Assembly (NCBI GenBank): GCA_030374805.1 | Contig: JARGSG010000225.1 | Span: 186,001 to 250,000 of the forward strand | DNA: 64,000 nt | Direction: 5' to 3' | Source of the DNA: Gracilaria gracilis | Taxonomy: Eukaryota > Rhodophyta > Florideophyceae > Gracilariales > Gracilariaceae | Shown here: piece after piece, positions 1 to 10,470 of the stretch | Position numbering within the stretch: the stretch's first letter is position 1 | Layout: every line of letters begins with the position of its first letter | Program-made: the position numbers and the translations under genes | Notes under the pieces: generated by a model | Told to the model about the DNA's origin: nothing | The model's input: only the letters and a program-made list of their open reading frames with translations | Database searches by the model: none

Positions 1-3
1 CCA

Positions 4-408
4 ATGGCGCGCCACTCGGCAGCTGCGGCGGCACAAACACCTTCCCATCCTCGTCCACCATCACCCCACCCTTGCTCTTCTTCTTCAGTCGACTCCCCAC
101 ACCTTCTCCTCCCTTCTCTTCCTCCCCCTCTCCCTGACACTTCCCCGCCCACCCCGAGAATCAGGCGTCACCGGCGACCCTTTACCTGCTCCCTCTCCCA
201 CCCCTACTCCCCCTCCCATCACCATTTCCTTCAACTCCATCAGCAATTTGCACGCCTTCTCCACCAGTCTCACTTGCTCCTCCAACACTTCAACCCTACC
301 CTTCAGCCCCATCGTCGATGTTATCGGAATGCTAGTTTTGGTGTCAAAAATGACCGAATTAAAATGATCGAAAAACCGGGGAATTTATCCAAATTTGGAT
401 GTGCTTAA
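4..408. other. low-complexity Pro/Ser/His-coding segment, gene uncertain
   Basis: Both strands are open here. The plus strand would encode a Pro/Ser/His-rich polypeptide of no recognisable family. The minus strand (85-312) would encode a short helical stretch (LEEQVRLVEKACKLLMELKEM) that looks more like genuine coiled-coil protein, followed by Gly-rich and basic sequence. The CT-rich composition can create open frames by chance. I cannot decide which strand, if either, is coding. Confidence 0.2.
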
Positions 409-750
409 TTCCAAAAATGTTTCCACATTTCTACTTGTGCTCGTTTGTGTGGAAAGAATCATTCACGATTATTTCCATAATTGCTAGTTTGGATGGAAGA
501 CAAACTAGCATGTTACTTCCGTTCACGCTAGCTTCCGAACCCAATGTAAATATGTAAGTGGCACATATTTAGAACTATACGGCGGCGAATAGGGATATAT
601 ATACATAGATAGCCACTTATGGAATATGATTTGAAGAATACAAACCATTCGAATAGAAACTCTCTATAGAGATACAGCACATCTATTCAACAACTCTCAT
701 ATCAGATATCGGCCGTTTATTTTCTTACTTTTGAAACGCCTTCGCATCAC
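409..750. other. non-coding AT-richer stretch
   Basis: I see no gene here. The sequence is less CT-rich than its flanks and contains short AT-rich tracts such as atatatatacatagatag near 595-612. No repeat shared with the rest of the window was noticed. Confidence 0.3.
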
Positions 751-854
751 GTGCCACCTCCCCCCTCACTCCGTCCCACCCTCAGTGCGCCATATTACGC
801 TCCCCACCACTACGTACCCCCCTCTCCACCAACACCCCCACACCGCTCCCCGCC

Positions 855-1425
855 ATGCCTAATTGCTGCTTTGAAGGCTGCTCCTTCTTCGCTCGCACCA
901 TCCCCGCAATTCAAAGGCACCAAAGAAGATGCCCCAACCGTCTCACCGCCAACAAGCGTTTCTCTCTCCCCCCGGCAGCAACGTCCCTCACTTCCCCCCA
1001 CGCACAAAGCGTCACAAGTCCACCTCCCTACTCCCACCACCACTCCCACCTCCTCTCTCCAATCGCTCTTCCGATAACGTCCCCATCGCCGACGACGACT
1101 CCTACCACCAGCAGCAGCTCTCCCTCTCCGTCCACACCCAACACGCTTAACATATCGTAGGCACCCCCGTCTCCTCCCTCTCCCCCTCCCCACCTCCTCC
1201 ACCGCCCCCCTTCTTCTCTCTCTTCAACAACCCCCACCTCGAACGAATGGTCCTCTACATCTCTTCCATCGCTTCCACACTCGGCCCCAGCAACGCAGAC
1301 GAACTCATCTCTCTCCTCCACGACCCCTCCTTCTCCAAGTCAGCCTTCCACAACGCCGTCTCCTCCACCTCCCAGTGTCTCAAACTTCAAACAAACCTCT
1401 TCCAACACCGAGTCACCAACATCGG
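855..1425 (+). pseudogene. broken C2H2/C2HC-type zinc-finger gene, cut by an LTR element
   Basis: The start at 855 gives a short Cys/His module (C-C-F-E-G-C, then H-x4-C near residues 4-26) like a zinc finger. After about 930 the plausible coding sequence continues in another frame as a Pro/Ser-rich linker, passes a stop at about 1150, and resumes with a helical stretch (LERMVLYISSIASTLGP, from 1238) that runs into the LTR at 1426. I read this as one decayed gene, possibly from a transposon because finger plus low-complexity linker is common in Tnp2-like proteins. The family is not certain. It does not resume after the second LTR at 8532. Confidence 0.35.
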
Positions 1426-1850
1426 TGAAGTACACTCACGCGAGTGAGTAACAACAATGCCCAAGAAATAGGGATACTATGCGCAGCACCCAAGCGGGGA
1501 CGAAGGATCGTGCAGCGACGATAACAACGGGGCACGAGACAGGCGTGCAGCACCGGTAGCAGCGACAGAACGACCCTATGGGAAACTAGACGATGAAGAA
1601 TCGGCTAGGGGGTGCTTGAGGTTTACCATGGTCAGCTCTGCCCAGCGGGAGGCGCTTAAGTGCATCTCCGGGGACAGCAGCCACGTGTCGAAAATGAATA
1701 AACAATCTACCTACAAAGGGGGTCACTGAGGACTGGCACAACACAGTGCATGGGCCCTACACGTGGACACCCTGAGCGGCACCTTGTACACACTAAACTA
1801 CTACTATGATACTATGCATACCCAATATGGGCTGATTCTACTGCACTACA
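1426..1850 (-). repeat. 3' LTR (minus-strand orientation)
   Basis: This is one of two matching 425-bp long terminal repeats. It carries a short inverted repeat near its left edge (ACTCAC-GCGA-GTGAGT) and four of the CCC-N3..5-GGG motifs that fill the element interior (near 1490, 1574, 1650 and 1820). Preceded on the minus strand by the polypurine tract at 1853-1863. Confidence 0.85.
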
Positions 1851-4800
1851 GACTCTTCTTCTTAGGCCTGGCCTCGTCCCGAGGCTTGCAAAACATTCAC
1901 ATGCAGAGGAGTAATTGCGCGTGCAAACGCATATAACTACAACCATTGAATCCACTAAGATCCCATTTGGGTAATTATCGAGCGCCAACGAGGGATACAA
2001 AATGCCCCTGCAGGGAGAGGGGCCTACGCGGTACACCATTCAACACAACGGAACACAACTAGTTGTACACCGAATTCCCAAGAGGGCGGCGAACGAGCAC
2101 GGTAGCGATGAGGCGAATCGCAAACGAATAGAGTCCCATGAAGGGTTGCACTACCGGCCAGCATTCTCCAGGCAGACGCGGCAAAGAACCGAGTTCCGGA
2201 CGAACACAATCCCTTGCGGTCTAACACATGAGGCGCCCCGGCGAGCGTGAAACCAAAGAAGTCCCGTAGAGGCGACAGCATGGTATGGGCAGGGTCTCCT
2301 GTTGAGGACATTCCGGTACCCGTATGCGGTGCCGCGTACCTCGTCATTGCAGTCCCACCTGGGGGGTTGAATACAGTACAAAAACGGACGTACTGAGTCT
2401 CAGACATCAAGAGTTCCGTATGGGTTGTAAAAACGAGCCACAGCGACCTCACGAACCGAGCGAGCAGCTACCTTCCGAACATACAGAGTCCCACCAGGGT
2501 GCGACGATGGTGACGCGACACGGCAAGCGTGAAATTGAGCAAGTCCCGAGAGAGAGAGTGGAAATGGCGGGCTGATGCCAGCGTAACGTCCTATTGAGGA
2601 AGTTCAAATGGGTGCGCAAAATGTCGCTGCACTCATTAATTCTCAAGTGAGACAAGTCCAGAGTACTGACAGAGCGACGTGTGTGCTGCTCTGAGCACTC
2701 CCCACGTGCCCGCAACGCGCTGATAGACGCCCAGTGGGGTTCCACTGAAGTGAGGGTATGAAGCAGTCCCACGGAGTATGCCCGTGTAGTCCCAGCCAGG
2801 GAATAACTCCAACGATGAACGCGAACCGGCGCGACTCAGTGCGTACCCCAGAACGAGAGCCAATGAAGGCCCATGCGTAGCCTAGCCGTCCCTAACGGGT
2901 GATGTTTCTTTGCGTCGTAGCAATCCAAAGTGGGGCGAAGATCGCACATCTGCAGCAAATTGAGCTGCCCTAAGGGTGGAAACGGTATCGACCGTGGGCC
3001 ATGTAGACAGGTGCTTTCCCGATGGGCAGGTATACGTAGACTTGTTCGGCATCGCTTTGCCACGACACCGTATAGGCGCAGAGCTGCGCGATTGTAGTCC
3101 CAGAATGAGCAGTACGACTGTATTCAGTGTCCTGACCAGGCGACGCATTCATCTTACGCTGCAGGCAGTCCCTGGTGCGGTGCGGCGTCACCCTCATGAT
3201 TGGGTTGTTCCCATCGGGTTGCAATATTGCGCATCGGGTGACAGTCCCAATCGGGTGGAGAACGAACGCAAGCCCGCACTGTCAGGCGGTCTTGGTTGTC
3301 CCTTTCAGGGTGCTGGCAGACGGCGAAAAGTCGGAAGAACTGCGAACCCTCCAACTTGAACCAGTCCCAACGCGGGCTTGGAACAGACCACCATTGCGGG
3401 GCATGAAGTGTTACAATATTGGAGTCCCCTGTGGGTATGGAGATGTGAGGCGGAGCTGTCTGGCAGAATGTTGGACAAATTCCCGTACGGGTCCTGGTCA
3501 CAACGAACGGAGAACGCGGCATGATTGCGTGATGCACTGTAGGCCCACCTGGGTTGACCTGGGTAGACGTGTGCAAGAGCTCTTTGCCTTCCTTCCCTGT
3601 CTGGGAACGTACGCTTTGATCGTCTCCTGTACCCAAGAGGGTTGCGGTACACGCGTGGTCAATCAGCAGTCTGCGCTGCGAGGTCCAACATCCACGGAAT
3701 TGGCTCATGCATAGTCCGTTCCATTGCCCGTCCGATCCCGCGTGGGTTCTTTGCGATCAATTTCCTCCCTCTGTAGGCGCTTCATTATCCTCCGGTTCAG
3801 TCCCGTAGGGTACTTTTCGAATATGCGCTACACCGAACCACTGGCTGGGAATGTCCAACTGTTCGTCCCAAGGGGTGTCATTGCCTCCCTAGAGGGGTGG
3901 TACACCTTGAGAGAGTGATGTTCTCAAATTTGTTTTCCCGAAGAGGTTTATGCTCGAACGACATAAGTCCAAAGTATTGTATGCCATTGTCAACGATATC
4001 CCAAGGAGGCGAGGTTGTTCTACGTGCAACGCATTGCTAATGTACTCTACTTCTATTCACCCTGCGAGGGACTGTGCACCGCAGCTGTATAGCTGCCTGC
4101 TGCGGTCGCTTAAACCACGCCCATATCTGGAGTTGGGATCACGTTCCGACGGCAGTTGATCTTGAAAAAGGGAGTCCTCCCGATGGGTCCAAGCACGGTA
4201 ACGAACGCCCCGGTGAGGGCAAGGTTTCCTTAGCAGGCTGCGGTCCCGGTGGGTTGCGGGAGTTCTCCCAATGGGCGCAAGCACGGTGATGAATGTCCCG
4301 GTAAGGTACAGGTCTCCTAGTAAACTGTCGTCCCGGTGGGTTGAGGGAGTCATCTCGATGGGCGCGTAAGATCTGGTAGAGTCAATAAAGAAGTTCTGCT
4401 TCCCTCCATGCCCTTGTGGGACGCGCAGTAGCGGCTAAATCATCCCCTTCGAGGGTCAGGTCACGCATGTCGGCACTGATCGTCGCGTGCGCAGCGAGCG
4501 GCACTGCGCGAACGTAGCGCAAAACGCCCTGGCCTGGTCTTCTTCCCTTGTTGGAGTGCGGTTGGGCTCCAGATGCCGAGATATCCTAATGTAGAGCACC
4601 GCGAGGCTCGTTGGATGGCTGCAGTGTGCATGCGGCGGTGCGCACGTACGCGCGGCGCATGCCAGCAAGGCCGCGTGGTGCACAGTAGGCCATGGGGCGC
4701 AATTTGAATGTCCTCTGTAGCCAAATAAGCCAGAATGCGCCAAATTTCCAGGGGGTTACTTGCAAGGAGAATAAAAAAATCTTGCATTGAAATTACCCTC

Positions 4801-7000
4801 CCGTGCGGGGTCAAAAAGAGCGATTCTTTGTTTTCCCCGTATCTCCGAAACGCGGACGTTTCAGGGGCTCGCACTGCCCGTTTTGGGGTGCGTGGCACAT
4901 CAAAATACTTAGGATTTTTTGACAGTGCCAAACCGCTTCCCTACGGGCAATACTGTAAACCGAATCGGCTACCCACGCGCGTGGCCCACGTGGCGTTTTG
5001 CACGCTTGCAGCGGCGCATAATGGCGCGCGCGCCTGTGCATGGTGCGCGCGTGTCCCACGTGGGTGATTTCGGAGTGCAACGGCGCACGCCAGCGATGTA
5101 CAGCTTCCCGTCGGGTGTGCACAGTCCTCAAGAGGTTTTGCGCTCTACATTGCGGTTGTTTCAAGTCGTCCCAAGTCATCCCAAAGGGGTCCCAATGGCT
5201 TCCAAAGTAGCGCGATCCGTTCCCGGGTCCTATGCGAGACCGAAGAGGGCTTTGAACTGGCGCTATCCCGCCGGGAAAAGATTTGGCCGCCATGGCCGGG
5301 GGAAGACTATGCCAAAAATTTCCTTGCCCAAACGGGGAAAGTGGACCAAACTCGGCGGAGGAGGTTCGTGGGAGGTGCACGAGCATGCGCGGCTGCGTCG
5401 CGCAAGAGGGCGATCGACGACGTTGTAGAGAATTAGATTAATGGCTCCCAGGAGTCCTGCAACTATGGGTCGCTGTCCAGTGGGGCGTTGACGGTCAAAA
5501 ACCCATGAGGGGCAGTACCGTCAGCGGCCAGCATATCTTCGACGAGTTTCCTGCTACATACAGTATTCTTCAGTTTCCAAAGAAAGGGTTTCTATATGCA
5601 CCCATATTGGTGTCAAAATAGAAACCTCGCGAGGTATTTGTGATATCGCCAAGCCCAAGAGGGTGCATTCTCATCAAAAGACGCTCTGTGTAGGTCCCAC
5701 CAAACCCAAAGGGGAACAAAAGAAGTGAGCCAGAAAATGTTCCAAGAGATAGTGGACACATACCGAGAGGGAAACTTCTAAGAAGTGTAGGGTATACTAC
5801 GACCCGAAGGGCATCATGAAATACACAATCATTCTTCCCCTCTTAGGCGAGCGCACCGCACGAGTTGCGAAGGCCCAAGCGGTATTTCGAAACACAGAAC
5901 CAGGGATATAAGGGTGCATATAAACTAACAAATATGGATATAAAACCCAGATGAAGAGCTCGAACGAAAATGAGCCCAGATGCATAAACGAAAGACAAAG
6001 AAACAAAGAAATCTCAAAAGGGTAGAATCCGTAAACCGTTCATCCAGAACGGTAATGAACAATACCGTAGAGATGCGAAGAAACCCATTGGGGTCCCAAA
6101 ACGCCTGTGATTCATCCCCTGTGGGGTAATTGATGACAAGATGAAAACCATTTTGGTTCTGTAGAGAACTCGAAAACTGTTCTTTCCAAATGGTTCACTG
6201 CGGAAATATGTCATCAAAGCCCATGTGGGGTTCGCTGAAAAACTAAAATCCCACAACGTCTATGTGGGTCAACCAATATCCTGGTAACAGGTTTCCCAGG
6301 GAGGGATAAACCAAAATATCCAATGAATGGTCAGCCACGGAGCGGGAACCAATTTGGAAACCTGTGAGGTATCTAAAGCGTTCCCAATGGGTGAGGATAA
6401 ATCCTCAAAAGGTTGAGGAAGTCGATGCCCTGTGTTGGCTTCCTCGCCTTTTCCCGCAAGGGTGAATTCGAGAACTTCACCTCAGAGAAGAAGGAGTTTC
6501 CTGTTCATTAACGTGGACACGACCCAAATGGGAACACAGCTCCCAGTATAAAAAATGATCCACATAATGGTAGCCTCCTCAGTAGATATGGCCAGAGAGC
6601 CAACCTCTACCGGATACTGTATCCGTGAGAAAACCCAAAACGGGACGACCACGATGGTGTCAGGAATCAGTAGACAAACACCACGTTGGGAAAGAGTGTT
6701 CCAGAAGGAAACGAGAGCAACTCGTTGCCAAGCCGCATTCGTACCCAATCTTGGAAAAAGATAGAAGAAGGGAACCTCCCGTGTCAGGGTTACTTCCTCC
6801 CAAGCGAAGGGGGCGAGGAGCACGGGCGTCCTGACAGGGAGTTGTTCGAAACCGAAAAAGGGGTTTTGGGAGAAAGGGAAAGGGGATAGTGCAAAGTTAG
6901 AGAAATCAGTATCTCCCGTGGGAAAAACAAGTTAGAACAAATTAGACAACAAGAACAAAAGATCTTGGATTTCAACGGGGTAGAATCCAAGTAGTGAATA
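1851..7000. repeat. array of short interrupted palindromes CCC-N3-5-GGG
   Basis: Most of the element interior carries tccc-N3..5-ggg hairpin motifs, often as agtccc...gggt. Exact examples include 2077, 2353, 2490, 3208, 3246, 3426, 3480, 3544, 3632, 3735, 3803, 4175, 4244, 4265, 4405, 4940, 5056, 5107, 5328, 5652, 5802, 6087, 6221, 6384, 6462 and 6522, with more in 7259-8085. I count about fifty across the element, where roughly five are expected for equal base use. Successive exact motifs are commonly 50-65 bp apart or about half that. Sequence between motifs is not conserved, so this is not an ordinary tandem repeat. No convincing coding frame spans it. Confidence 0.75.
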
Positions 7001-7031
7001 TGTCCAAATCAGAGGAGAAGTTGTTAAAACG

Positions 7032-7664
7032 CTAGGTCTCGGCATCCGCGTCCGGACTCAAAGCGCCCGACTTGGGAAGGTTAGTACCTCTTCGGTTAAC
7101 CTCTCTCCTGGTCCGGTGTCGGTTTGGAGCGTTCATTTCTCCCCGTGTACCGCGTCTTTTTATAGGTACGCGGCCGGTATTTCGGTGTCCCGACAGGGAT
7201 GAACGTCCAAATTTGGTCTGTCTTAAGAAGGGTCCCACTCGGCCCGTGAATCGACTGCAGCACCCGAAGGGATAAATGACGTTTGCCAAATCAGCATAAC
7301 CAAGGAACTTTGAAAGGAGTAACTTGTCCAATGTTGGGACAAGCCGAAAACGACAATTTGCCACAGTGTGCACACTGGTGGCAATTGTGCCTTCTAGAAC
7401 TCCAGAAATGGTCATCGTTGAAGTGAAGCAATGAACTAAAGTGTCCATCAAGGCTTCCACATCCGCATGAACCCTTTGGAGAATTCGACGTTCGACCTCA
7501 TAGGCGACCATCGACTCCACTAAGGGCTTCAGGGCTACGAGTAACCCACCAGGGAGGAGCGGTGGCTCCCCTCCAGTAGACACAGGCGGGGCGCCGCCTA
7601 AGTGGTTGAGCGGTGCTTCCCTTTGGGACTGCGGAGGTGTTTCTATGGAAGCCTGCTGACGCAT
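7032..7664 (-). CDS. 210-aa ORF in the Gag position of the LTR element
   Basis: This is the longest plausible frame inside the element, on the strand set by its PBS and polypurine signals. It begins 443 bases downstream of the 5' LTR, where gag would lie. The first half (LLVALKPLVESMVAYEVERR and onward) is helical, while the C-terminal third is Arg-rich and basic, as in nucleic-acid-binding tails. No CCHC knuckle or other known Gag motif is visible. It could be a Gag relic, a novel RNA-binding protein or chance. Confidence 0.35.
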   Translation of the reverse strand: MRQQASIETPPQSQREAPLNHLGGAPPVSTGGEPPLLPGGLLVALKPLVESMVAYEVERRILQRVHADVEALMDTLVHCFTSTMTISGVLEGTIATSVHTVANCRFRLVPTLDKLLLSKFLGYADLANVIYPFGCCSRFTGRVGPFLRQTKFGRSSLSGHRNTGRVPIKRRGTRGEMNAPNRHRTRREVNRRGTNLPKSGALSPDADAET

Positions 7665-8107
7665 GACCTCAAGACGATTGCGGAATTCTGGGTGTAGACT
7701 GACGGAGAAGTTTCTCCGGCTTGTCCACGGGGGATAGGATCCCTCTATGGGTACTCCGAGTACTGTGGACCCATGAGTGGGTATCCGGCGCGACTTCGAC
7801 CGCGCCGTGATCCCGAGGGGTCACAGCCATGTCGACATGCTCACGAAAGAATCCTGGAGGGATGGTCATGATGGTAAGGCGAAACGCTTTTTGTCCGGCT
7901 TGCGGCAAAGAAATCCCAATGGGCGAGTTCGAAACAACCAGTGAATAGAAAAGGCGGTAGCTGTAACCGTGAACCGTTCCCAGGCGGGTTTGTAAGTCCC
8001 GAGAGGGTTCGAGACGGTTCTGAAAAGCGAAACCAATCCCAAAGAGGAATCGAAACGGAAATAAACGAAGAATGACCCACTGGGGTTATTCTAGGTCGGG
8101 AGACCAA

Positions 8108-8532
8108 TGAAGTACACTCACGCGAGTGAGTAAAAACAATGCCCAAGAAATAGGGATACTATGCGCAGCACCCAAGCGGGGACGAAGGATCGTGCAGCGA
8201 CGATAACAACGGGGCACGAGACAGGCGTGCAGCACCGGTAGCAGCGACAGAACGACCCTATGGGAAACTAGACGATGAAGAATCGGCCAGGGGGTGCTTG
8301 AGGTTTACCATGGTAAGCTCTGCCCAGCGGGAGGTGCTTAAGTACATCTCCGGGGACAGCAGCCGCGTGTCGAAAATGAATAAACAATCTACCTACAAAG
8401 GGGGTCACTGAGGACTGGCACAACACAGTGCATGGGCCCTACACGTGGACACCCTGAGCGGCACCTTGTGCACACTAAACTACTACTATGATACTATGCA
8501 TACCCAATATGGGCTAATTCTATTGCACTACA
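8108..8532 (-). repeat. 5' LTR (minus-strand orientation)
   Basis: This is the partner of the repeat at 1426-1850, with the same length and nine substitutions and no indels by eye. In the minus orientation it is followed immediately by the primer-binding-site-like sequence. At its outer edge (8533) a perfect hairpin begins with no target-site duplication, so the flank was rearranged or is another element. Confidence 0.85.
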
Positions 8533-10100
8533 TGGCGCTTCATCAGTGCCCTGATGAAGCGCCACACCACCCCGGACCCCTATCCACGCTCCGTGGCTGA
8601 TGAAGCTGGACGACACCTTGAACCGCTGTCGACGCGCCGTGGCTGATGAAGCTGGACGACACCTCGGACCGCTGTCCACGCGCCGTGGCTGATGAAGCTG
8701 GACGACACCTCGGACCGCTGTCCACGCGAAAAAACAATTTAATTTTTCGGACAGCGGTCCGGAGGGAAGTGGCGCTTCATCAGTGCCGTGATGAAGCGCC
8801 ACTCCACCCCGGACCGCGGTCCACGCGCCGTGGCCGATGAAGCTGGACGACATCTCGGACCGCTGTCGACGACGGTTTTCACTTATGATTGTTTTATGAA
8901 TATTTAAAGCCCTGCATCTTCCTATAATGACGGGAGGACGTAAGGGCGTCAAATCATATGACTGTCGTTCGGTGAGTTTGTTGGAAAGAAATAAAAATTG
9001 CTCTTCATAAGCACGGAGAACAGTTTAGAATAGAAGTAGTTCGCAGCTTGTTGGTCATGTATAAAACAAAACAAATAATACATCACATCGATCTAGCAGA
9101 ATATGCGCTATATCAGAAACTTTACATCCTATCAAATCGAAGAAGGTAGTTCTACCGACTACCTTCTCTAACTTTATATGATGTAGATTTTCCTATAGCG
9201 CCCAAGGTCGTGACCGATAATGAATACTCCCTTTGCGACAACCACGAGCATTATGTGGTTGTCGGAGAAGAAGAACTCATCACTGGCCACGACATTCTTC
9301 TAGTGACTATATTGGGGACTACTCTTCTTCAGTGCTTGAAATATCAGTAATGGCTAAACACGATTATATGAGTTGAACAACTCAGGTAATCGTAGTCCAA
9401 CATCACCGGTAGCTCAACCACTTCCGATAATTCGACCTAACGCAGTCTAATCTAGTCGGTCTAATAAATAACCACAGTCCGACAGTGATTGAGCTAGCTG
9501 TCAGAGCCAAAGCCGATTACATGAGGTGAACAACTCAAATAATTGTACTTGACCATCATTGCCAGCTCAAGCACTTTCGAATGTTTTCAGTAAAGCAAGG
9601 ATTTAGAAGCGGCATACACTGCATCCAGCGATTCTGGCTTGAATACGCAATAGCATGGAAAATAGAAGAATACGCCAGTTAGTACGATTCACAGAAAACG
9701 AACAAAATTGTCGAACGTACCTTGTGTGCCACTATGTCCGCGAAATAGAACAAGGACGGAAAGAACACCTACCTTATACAGTTTCCGGCGATCTTTTTTT
9801 CTTCTGTCACAACCGAGAGGATCACTTGGTTGTGACAGGAGAAGAAGAGATCCCCGGAAATCGTAACGGGGAGGTACAGAGCGTTGTGCTTACCGAGGCA
9901 GTGGCAGGAGAGCGAAGGTGCTTAAGTACACGCAGCGTCACATTACAAACAAGCGCCAGTCACGAGGGGGCCGCTGTCCAGGTGGAAATTAATTCTTTAC
10001 TTTTTCTCCCACGGCGCATGGAAAGCGGACCGAACTCTAGTGGCACTTCATCGGAGCCGTGATGGAGCGCCACTGCACCACGGACCGCTGTCCGGAGAGC
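8533..10100. repeat. hairpin-rich repeat region (foldback-like)
   Basis: It starts with a perfect inverted repeat TGGCGCTTCATCA-gtgccc-TGATGAAGCGCCA (8533-8564). Near copies occur at 8771 and 10041. A 46-bp tandem repeat (…gtggctgatgaagctggacg…) runs from 8591 to about 8730, with another unit at 8829. CGGACCGCTGTCC near 8711 and its complement near 8750 form a second stem. Further hairpins lie at about 9140-9166, 9225-9257 and 9781-9862. The last has arms of about 30 bp carrying GTCACAACC/GGTTGTGAC. The ORF 9655-10062 crosses this hairpin and is probably not a gene. The region may be a foldback element or a decayed TIR transposon. Confidence 0.55.
9781..9862. repeat. long imperfect hairpin
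   Basis: The left arm TTCCGGCGATC...TTCTTCTGTCACAACC pairs with GGTTGTGACAGGAGAAGAAGAGATCcCCGGAA across a 13-base loop, with about 30 paired positions and a few mismatches. A related shorter hairpin with the same GACAACC...GGTTGTC core followed by gagaagaagaa lies at 9225-9270. The two may be diverged copies. Confidence 0.6.
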
Positions 10101-10470
10101 GGTAAGTTATAACTTCGCCTATACTTCCATATCTAGGAATTACCGCACCCCCCTCCCATCCCTGCCTTCTCTTATAACTGTTTATCAGCGCATAAGCCAC
10201 CCTAACATCGCCCAATTCCCTTCTAATCGTCTACTTTAGAGGTCTGGTACCGTTTTGGCGTCTGAAATCCTCCTTCACATCGCTAATTCCGCAGCCGTCT
10301 GCCGTCCGCTCCCGTCTACCATCCGCACTCATCTCTAGTTTGCTGCCATTTCTCGTCAGGTTCCGTCCGTTCGCCCTCGCCGTCCGCTGCCGACGTCAAT
10401 CAACGATTTTCTCACGACCGCTCCCGTTCTCCTTCCGTATTTATAATACAGCCCCCCGTTATTGTTTAAA
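10101..10470. other. upstream region, no gene seen
   Basis: This CT-rich sequence precedes the methyltransferase-type gene at 10471. Short frames on both strands show no protein-like features. It may hold that gene's promoter, but no motif is assigned. Confidence 0.25.

Larger units (their letters stand above)
1426..8532 (-). mobile_element. LTR retroelement with largely non-coding interior
   Basis: The 7,107-bp element is bounded by two 425-bp direct repeats (1426-1850 and 8108-8532) that differ at 9 positions by eye, about 98% identity. Read on the minus strand each LTR starts TG and ends CA. One base after the 5' LTR comes TGGTCTCCCGACC (8095-8107 region), placed and starting (TGG) like a primer-binding site. 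Its complement would be a tRNA 3' end ...CGGGAGACCA, similar to yeast tRNA-Tyr. Two bases before the 3' LTR lies AAGAAGAAGAG, a polypurine tract. These signals set the orientation. No reverse transcriptase, integrase or protease could be recognised in the 6,257-bp interior, so it is probably non-autonomous (LARD-like). Flanks atcgg and tggcg do not form a target duplication. Confidence 0.85.

Noticed and set aside
3154-5428. Open frames of 170-190 codons on both strands inside the LTR element
   Set aside because: Their composition follows the CCC/GGG motifs, none has a domain, and frames overlap on opposite strands.
1851-7000. CRISPR-like array of short spaced motifs
   Set aside because: The motif is a short degenerate palindrome with variable spacing, not a conserved 20-50-bp direct repeat with unique spacers, and the context is eukaryotic.
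1417-8541. Target-site duplication for the LTR element
   Set aside because: The five bases before (atcgg) and after (tggcg) do not match, nor do 4- or 6-base windows.
9655-10062. 135-codon plus-strand frame
   Set aside because: It crosses the long hairpin at 9781-9862 and repeats at 10041, so it is most likely chance coding over repeat DNA.
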